A stretch of DNA of 64,000 nucleotides from CAWCJL01 sp963795775 (lineage in GTDB: Bacteria > Acidobacteriota > Terriglobia > Terriglobales > Acidobacteriaceae): the NCBI GenBank assembly GCA_963795775.1, contig CAWCJL010000005.1, forward strand, positions 928,745-992,744. The letters run 5' to 3'. Below are positions 58,769 to 64,000 of this stretch, piece by piece; the first letter of the stretch is position 1; every line of letters begins with the position of its first letter. The translations under genes were made by a program, and so were the position numbers. The notes beneath the pieces were generated by a model that was given only the letters and a program-made list of their open reading frames with translations, was not told where the DNA came from and searched no databases.

Positions 58769-58850
58769 GAGCGGATGCTAGCACACCGTAGCGGGATTCC
58801 GGTTGCGCGGGGGACACAGGCGTGCCGTCCGAACTCAGCTATGAGAGGAG

Positions 58851-58872
58851 GGCCGGGGCGCAAGCCCCGGCC
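58851..58872 (-). terminator. strong hairpin after the FG-GAP gene
   Basis: GGCCGGGGC-GCAA-GCCCCGGCC is a perfect nine-pair stem with a tetraloop, about 30 bases past the stop of the leftward FG-GAP gene. No T-run follows on the minus strand, so it may be a stabilising hairpin rather than a classical terminator. Confidence 0.5.
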
Positions 58873-58902
58873 TTGTCCTTCCGGGCTCTGCGCCTGATCG
58901 AA

Positions 58903-60297
58903 TCATTTGCTTTCGTTGGCGAGGTAATAGAGAAAAGCGCCTGTCTTTGAACTGTAGCCGTCGGTAAGGAAGATCTCCGGCAGAGATCCTGTCTTGAAAG
59001 GCACGAGGACCGGATCGGACAGTGGCCCTGTATAGGAACTCTGGGCAGGAGCAAACTTTCCGCCGCCCTCGCCGGCAAGGGCGAGAACGTAATTTGTATA
59101 AGTTTGGTTATGTACCTTGAATTCTGGCAATATAATGTCGAGCTTTCCGTCTCCGTTGAGGTCAACGAGGGACGTGATCGCGGGGTACACTTCGCCTCTA
59201 ACACCTGGATTCGGTAGCGAAGTGGCATATGCCCAATAAAGGCCCCCTGCTTTCTTGGCCAGAAGGGTAGCAATCCGGGGTAGCGCACCGGGCACATTTT
59301 TCGCCATCAGTCCAACCACCAGATCTGTCTTTCCATCTCCATTCAGATCTGCCGCGACCATAGAAACAAAAAATGAATCAAAAGTGTAGTTGAAGGCTTC
59401 GGTGAAGGCGCCGGTTCCATCTCCGTAAAGCACGTGAATGGTTCCTGGCTGAGACTCGAAAGGGCCGCCGAGGACCAGGTCAGTCTTTCCGTCTCCATTG
59501 AAGTCTCCCGAAACCATGCCGTTGTATTCGGAGACGATGTGAGTACTCTTACCCGAAGACGAGCTTTGCGGTTCCAAAGGTATGCTGGCCGACTGAGGAA
59601 GAAGCGCGGCCGCATTTGTGGATCGGGGCGAGCCGAACGTCCCATCACCATTGTTCAGAAGGATGTTGAGCGCCGGTCCCGGTAGACCACAGTTACTCCC
59701 GTCGTCGTTGTAGGTATAGACAGCAATGTCGATCTTGCCATCCCCGTTGAAATCTGCATATGTGGACTCGACATATTCGGCAGGGTCAAGGTCGTAGGTC
59801 ACTGGCGCGCCGAACCCGCCCTTTCCATCGCCCATCCAGGTACTGACGGTCGTTGGAGTGTTGTTACACTGCGACGAATCTATTTGTCCCGGATATACCT
59901 GCAGGATATCCAACTTGCCATCGTGGTTCAGGTCAACCAAGTTGACGCTAACCCCTTCTTCTGAGTACGGTCCTTCTCCGCCAGCAAAGCCGCCCGCCGG
60001 TGGGCTGATGGAGGTGGGCGTGAAGCCGCCCGTACCATCGCCAAGCAGAATCTTGAGCGCTGCCGGATCGCCGTATGCTGCTATTACGTCTGTGTTGCCG
60101 TCGTTGTTGAAATCGCCAGCTAAGACCACAGCGCTGTCCTGGCTTGGGCTTGCAGTGATCTTGATACTTTTCGGAGCGGAGAAAGCTATCTTCGGAGGCG
60201 CGGCTTCTGGTGAGGAAGAGTCCTGGGCAATGGCGAAGGTGGTGGGCAGTGCGGCCAAGACAGTAATAAGAACGAGATGCGGGAAATGTTGGCACAT
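58903..60297 (-). CDS. secreted FG-GAP/VCBS repeat protein
   Basis: A 464-residue protein with a signal peptide (LVLITVLAALPTTFAIA). It has at least six calcium-binding-type FG-GAP repeats, each with a D-x-N-x-D-G motif: DFNNDGNTDV, DLNHDGKLDI, DFNGDGKIDI, DFNGDGKTDL, DLNGDGKTDL, DLNGDGKLDI. These form a beta-propeller like integrin alpha chains. AAGGAG precedes the ATG at 60297. It is probably an extracellular or surface binding protein; the ligand is unknown. Confidence 0.88.
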   Translation of the reverse strand: MCQHFPHLVLITVLAALPTTFAIAQDSSSPEAAPPKIAFSAPKSIKITASPSQDSAVVLAGDFNNDGNTDVIAAYGDPAALKILLGDGTGGFTPTSISPPAGGFAGGEGPYSEEGVSVNLVDLNHDGKLDILQVYPGQIDSSQCNNTPTTVSTWMGDGKGGFGAPVTYDLDPAEYVESTYADFNGDGKIDIAVYTYNDDGSNCGLPGPALNILLNNGDGTFGSPRSTNAAALLPQSASIPLEPQSSSSGKSTHIVSEYNGMVSGDFNGDGKTDLVLGGPFESQPGTIHVLYGDGTGAFTEAFNYTFDSFFVSMVAADLNGDGKTDLVVGLMAKNVPGALPRIATLLAKKAGGLYWAYATSLPNPGVRGEVYPAITSLVDLNGDGKLDIILPEFKVHNQTYTNYVLALAGEGGGKFAPAQSSYTGPLSDPVLVPFKTGSLPEIFLTDGYSSKTGAFLYYLANESK

Positions 60298-60656
60298 AGA
60301 GGGCTCCTTTGCGCAGATCGGCGGCGCAAGGGAGGCTCGCTTGTATGAGGCGTCGCCGAGTGTGTGCGCGACTATACGCCCTTGCTCGCGCAAGACGCAA
60401 AGGAAGGCGTAGCACCTCAGGTCTGCAATTCAAGGTCTGCAATTCAGAAGCGCCCAGAGGTGGCCAGGCGTTTTGCGAAGACATGGCAAGTAGCCGGTAT
60501 GTCCGATAACAAGTATTCTGTTATCTGAGACCAAAAGCCGGATAACCATACCCGACGAAGGCTGCCTTTATTAGCGACAATCATTTCAGGGTCAGCGGCT
60601 TGCAGGAGCTTGTGAAAGTAACGGGTGCACTTCTCTGCTGGCATACTCGATCCTCT
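60298..60656. other. intergenic region between two leftward genes
   Basis: No gene supported in these 359 bases. An A/T-richer stretch around 60500-60600, with the inverted motif ATAACAAGTATTCTGTTAT near 60507-60525, may hold the promoter of the FG-GAP gene or a regulator site. Confidence 0.4.
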
Positions 60657-62343
60657 TCAGGGCTCCACTCGATAGAGGTTGACGGCCCGAGCCATGCCGC
60701 CGTCTCGGGCGAACGTAAAGTGCTCCAGGTCGTGGTTCGTCGGCCGGTTACTGCAGCTAAACTCTGGCAGGCGCATGGCTTGGGTCGCCCAGTCCGCGTC
60801 CACCACATCGATGAGCGCGTAAGGCCGCGTGGCAGCGGATGCGGGTGGGACGCCGGACAGTCAGGTACTCGCGCAGATCGCCTGCCTCGGCATGCGCCAG
60901 GATCGAGCTTAGGGGTGGCGTCGCGCTCGCCACCAGGTCGGGCCGTTGGCTGAGCAGGTCGAAGTAGGTCGCGATCTCGTTGTCGCCGGGCATCAGCATG
61001 GCGTCGGGTGGGAGTACTTGATCGACAGACCGGATCGCCGTCTGGATTCCCCCCTGATCGCGCAGGTAGGTGTCATAGAACAGCGGAATGCGGTGCACGA
61101 AGCGCGTTTCGCTGCGCATGAGCCCCCGCTGCAGACTCAGGTGAATGACCAGCAGCGCGAGAATCAGCACCAGCGCCGTGCTTCGTTTGCGCCCCAGAGG
61201 CATGCGCCACGCGAAGCCCAGAACCGAGGCGCCACCCAGGGCAAAGAATGGCAGGATGTAATTGAAGGTGCGCAGCCCCGTCGGGGTGGCGTTCCAGGTA
61301 AAGGTACGCATGAAGGTCCAGAGGACAAAGTGCACACCCGTAAGGACTAACGGGAAATACACCCTGAGGCGAGCCGCCAGTAGCACCAGGCCTGCCAGGG
61401 CCAGCACGAAGCCTGCCACGGAATAGTAGCCCGCTCCCGCTGCGAACCAGCCGACGGCCCCGGCTAGATCCGCGTGCAGCGGATGGGGGTTCGGGATGGA
61501 ATAACCCGTGGGCGACGGGTACTCATGGATGAGGATGAAGCCGGTGGCCGCCGCAGCGAACGCGGCGTAGAGGCACGCTGCGGCGATGCGGGCGCGCCAG
61601 CGCCTCCCCGGAGCAAGGAGAAGGGCCAACGGGGTCGCGATGCCCAACAAGAGTACGTTGGTGGAATAGCTGTAGAAAGCCAGCAGGTGCGCGATGGCCG
61701 CCAGGCACAGCGCCCCCCGCCGGAGCCGGATTCCCTGCTGCCACAGGCGCATTTGCGCAGCGGTCAGCATGGCGGCAAGCGTCAGGAAGAAGACGGCGAA
61801 ATTGTGCGCTCCCCAGGGGCTCTGGTAATGCCGATACGCACAGAACAGCACCAGCACGGCGCTCAGGACGGCCGTCATCGTCCGCTGCGTGGAACACAGG
61901 CCGGCAAACAGGCGCTCCGTCCAGAGGAAGACCAGCACTCCGGTAAGGCAGCTTACCGCGATGCTGGTGTATACGGTTACCGCATAGGTGGGTCCGAAGA
62001 CCAGCATGGCCAGCCAATTCGTAACGATGCTGGTGGCGTCGAAGGTGACAATCGTGGTGAGCACGTAAATGCGCGCCGGGGCGCTGAGCCAGGCCTTGGG
62101 GTCGGCCTCAAGGGCGCGGGCAAAGGTGTCTCCGGGATGGCGCACCGGGAGGAAGTGCGTGGCCTGGGCCATACGGCGGGCGGCGAGCGCGTTCCACGCC
62201 TGGTCGAAGCGCGGGTCCAGGTGGCCGAAGCTGTGTGCGGCCATCAGCCCGCACCAGGCAGCCAGCAGGCACACGATCAGGAGCCCGATCCAATGGGCGG
62301 TGCGCGAGGAATGTAGGTGCCGGGGGAGTACGGGTAGGCCCAT
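60657..62343 (-). CDS. polytopic membrane glycosyltransferase-like protein, frameshifted
   Basis: A large inner-membrane protein with about 11-12 helices (WIGLLIVCLLAAWCGLMA, MLVFGPTYAVTVYTSIAV, ALVLILALLVIHLSL and others), followed by a soluble tail. The layout resembles GT39/ArnT-type or related membrane enzymes using lipid-linked sugars. The frame breaks near 60835, after RPTRIRCHAA; the next frame continues YALIDVVDADWATQAM then DGGMARAVNLYRVEP to a stop at 60657. One extra base would join them, giving about 561 residues. The ATG at 62343 begins MGLPVLPRHLH. Specific function unknown. Confidence 0.72.
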
Positions 62344-62405
62344 CGAGGGTTCTGTGTTCGGCAGAGCGGGTATTCCGAAGATAGCACGCGCGATTCCGTC
62401 TCCTG

Positions 62406-63794
62406 CTAGACGGTGATCGAGGCCGCGCCGAGCCGGCGGGAGTGGTATCCCCAGCGAGCCACCAGGCTCAGCGCAATTACCACCAAGGACAGCGTCAGGC
62501 CAAGCCAGAGGCCGGCGACGCCTCGGCCCAAATGGAAGCACAGGAAATAGCCCAGCGGCAGGCCGAAGAACCAGTATCCGATGCAGTTGGCCAGCATAGG
62601 GGTGCGTGTCTCCCCTGCACCCCGCAGCGCACCGGTCGAGACGTTCTGGAGTCCATCGAAGATCTGAAAGGCAGCGGCCAAGAGCAGCAGATGGCGCCCG
62701 GTCTCAATCACGACGGCATCGTCCGTGTAGATGTGAAGGATCGGGTTCGGCAGCACGAGGAAGACGATGGCTGCCAATCCCATGAACGTGCCCGCCAGCA
62801 CAATCGCGAGCCAGCCGGCGCGGCGTGCGCGCTCCGGGTGGCCGGCACCCAGGGCGTGCCCCACGGAAACGGCTGCAGCCGCAGAGATGCCCAGCGGCAC
62901 CATGAAGGTGGCGCTGGCGCAATTGAGCACAATCTGATGAGCGGCTAACGCGGCCGCGCTCAGTCGCCCGGCCATCAGGGTGGCCGCGCCGAATGCGCCG
63001 ATTTCGAGAACGATCTGGCCGGCAGCCGGCGCTCCCAGGCGCAGAAGGACGCGAATCCGCTCCCACTGCACTCCGGCCCAGTGCGCAAACAAGCGATGCC
63101 CGCGCTCACGCTCATGCCGCCACGCCGTGTACACCAGTACCGCGGCCATGTACACGCGGGCCGCGCAGGTGGAAAGCGCCGAACCGCGCAGTCCCAGCGC
63201 CGGCAGGCCGAGGTGGCCGTAGATCAGCGCCCAGTTGCCGCCCCAGTTCACCAGGTTGGCGGAGATCAGGGCAAAGGTCACGGGGCGCACGCGGGCGACT
63301 CCCTGCAGATAACGGCGGAACGCGGCGTAGATCAGCAACGGCGCCGTGCCCCAGTTCAGCAGCCGCACATACGAGCCCGCCGGGCCAGCCACGGCTGGAT
63401 TGATGCCTAACCTCGAATACGCCAGCGGGGCGAGCCAGAGCAGCAGCATGGCCAGAGGCGCATAGACCGCCACCAGGTAGACGCCCTGCGCCAGCCAGCG
63501 ATGGCACTCGTCGAAATCGCGCCTTCCCCAGGCCTGGGAGACCAGGGTGTCCAAGCCGAGCAGTAGCCCGATGCCGAGCAGCGACGGCACGTAATACGTT
63601 GCCGAGGCGATGCCCACCGCGCCGATTGCTTCCGGGCCAAGGCGGCCGACCATGACTGTATCGACCAGGCCCATGGTGACCCAGCCGATCTCGGACAGCA
63701 CCACCGGGATGGCGAGCGCGAGCAAGGCCCGCAATTCGGCCCGGATCTGCGGGGGTGCAGACTGGGACAGTTCGGCCATGCGTTTGCGCTCCAT
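62406..63794 (-). CDS. MATE-family multidrug/toxin efflux transporter
   Basis: A 462-residue membrane protein with 12 helices in two six-helix halves. The first half has ALAIPVVLSEIGWVTMGLVD and TVMVGRLGPEAIGAVGIAS; the second has APAAGQIVLEIGAFGAATLM. It exports cationic drugs or metabolites using a Na+ or H+ gradient. Two starts compete. ATG 63794 lies six bases after TAGAGT (leaderless type); ATG 63779 (MAELSQSAPP) has GGAG at the usual distance. Both give a full transporter. Confidence 0.92.
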   Translation of the reverse strand: MERKRMAELSQSAPPQIRAELRALLALAIPVVLSEIGWVTMGLVDTVMVGRLGPEAIGAVGIASATYYVPSLLGIGLLLGLDTLVSQAWGRRDFDECHRWLAQGVYLVAVYAPLAMLLLWLAPLAYSRLGINPAVAGPAGSYVRLLNWGTAPLLIYAAFRRYLQGVARVRPVTFALISANLVNWGGNWALIYGHLGLPALGLRGSALSTCAARVYMAAVLVYTAWRHERERGHRLFAHWAGVQWERIRVLLRLGAPAAGQIVLEIGAFGAATLMAGRLSAAALAAHQIVLNCASATFMVPLGISAAAAVSVGHALGAGHPERARRAGWLAIVLAGTFMGLAAIVFLVLPNPILHIYTDDAVVIETGRHLLLLAAAFQIFDGLQNVSTGALRGAGETRTPMLANCIGYWFFGLPLGYFLCFHLGRGVAGLWLGLTLSLVVIALSLVARWGYHSRRLGAASITV

Positions 63795-63926
63795 CGGTAC
63801 ACTCTATCCTTCCTCTGGAAGACATTCTCGGGTTTGCGCGGGAGCACGTGATGGCGTCCATCGACGTTCCGGGCAAGGCCTTTCCGGCCGGGGCGCTATG
63901 GTAAAGTCATACTCAGACCGGCGCCT

Positions 63927-64000
63927 GGAGAGATGGCCGAGTGGCTGAAGGCGCACGCTTGGAAAGCGTGTTTAGGGGAAACTCTAACGTGGGTTCGAAT
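63927..64000 (+). tRNA. tRNA-Ser (anticodon GGA), cut by the window end
   Basis: The 5' acceptor strand GGAGAGA, the D arm, and the anticodon arm CGCTTGGAAAGCG (anticodon GGA, reads TCC/TCT) are visible. The long variable arm and T-loop GTTCGAAT also fit serine. The 3' end lies beyond the window. Confidence 0.9.

Overview
The window comes from a GC-rich, Gram-negative bacterium. It carries TolC-, TonB-receptor- and RND-adaptor-type envelope genes and a full hopanoid locus. The gene content and small dispersed intergenic repeats fit Acidobacteriota (Terriglobia/Acidobacteriaceae-like); this assignment is inference, since no rRNA is present.

Layout. 0-7 kb: polyphosphate-glucokinase-like gene, VOC protein, rpsO-pnp, a broken EamA permease and two hypotheticals, ending in a C-tract/hairpin repeat. 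7-10 kb: an AraC regulator facing an NTF2-like secreted protein and an aldo/keto reductase, visibly less GC-rich than the surroundings. 10.5-27 kb: recN, then a long rightward run that starts at a near-consensus promoter: ispH, shc, hpnH, a small protein, a VapBC pair, hpnA, hpnG, two zinc alcohol dehydrogenases, hpnC, hpnD, hpnE and a GH15 glucoamylase-like gene. 27-33 kb (leftward): two half-size EamA proteins, the cobalamin-type radical SAM gene hpnJ, and an HlyD-TPR-TolC export set. 33-39 kb: queF, MFS transporter, GT2 glycosyltransferase, ispG, a membrane protein and tRNA-Arg. 39-45 kb: cobalamin riboswitch plus BtuB-like receptor, a paired palindromic repeat around a stop-interrupted small gene, and recQ. 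45-54 kb: metallothionein, putative outer-membrane protein, XRE regulator, thpR, YkgJ-type protein, amine oxidase, S10 peptidase and ribBA with a second copy of the C-tract/hairpin repeat. 54-64 kb: a large secreted protein with ILEI-like segments, GT4 glycosyltransferase, FG-GAP repeat protein, polytopic membrane protein, MATE transporter and a truncated tRNA-Ser.

How the genes fit together. IspH and IspG make C5 isoprenoid precursors. HpnC, HpnD and HpnE make squalene, Shc cyclises it, HpnH and HpnG build and trim the adenosyl side chain, and HpnJ is a late tailoring enzyme. The two dehydrogenases right after hpnG are candidates for the unassigned ribosylhopane reduction step. HpnJ looks cobalamin-dependent, and a B12-riboswitch-controlled receptor lies 10 kb away.

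Caution on sequence quality. About ten genes, among them shc and queF, are split by apparent single-base frameshifts, mostly extra bases. This density suggests sequence or assembly errors rather than true pseudogenes, so I give the spans of the reconstructed genes.
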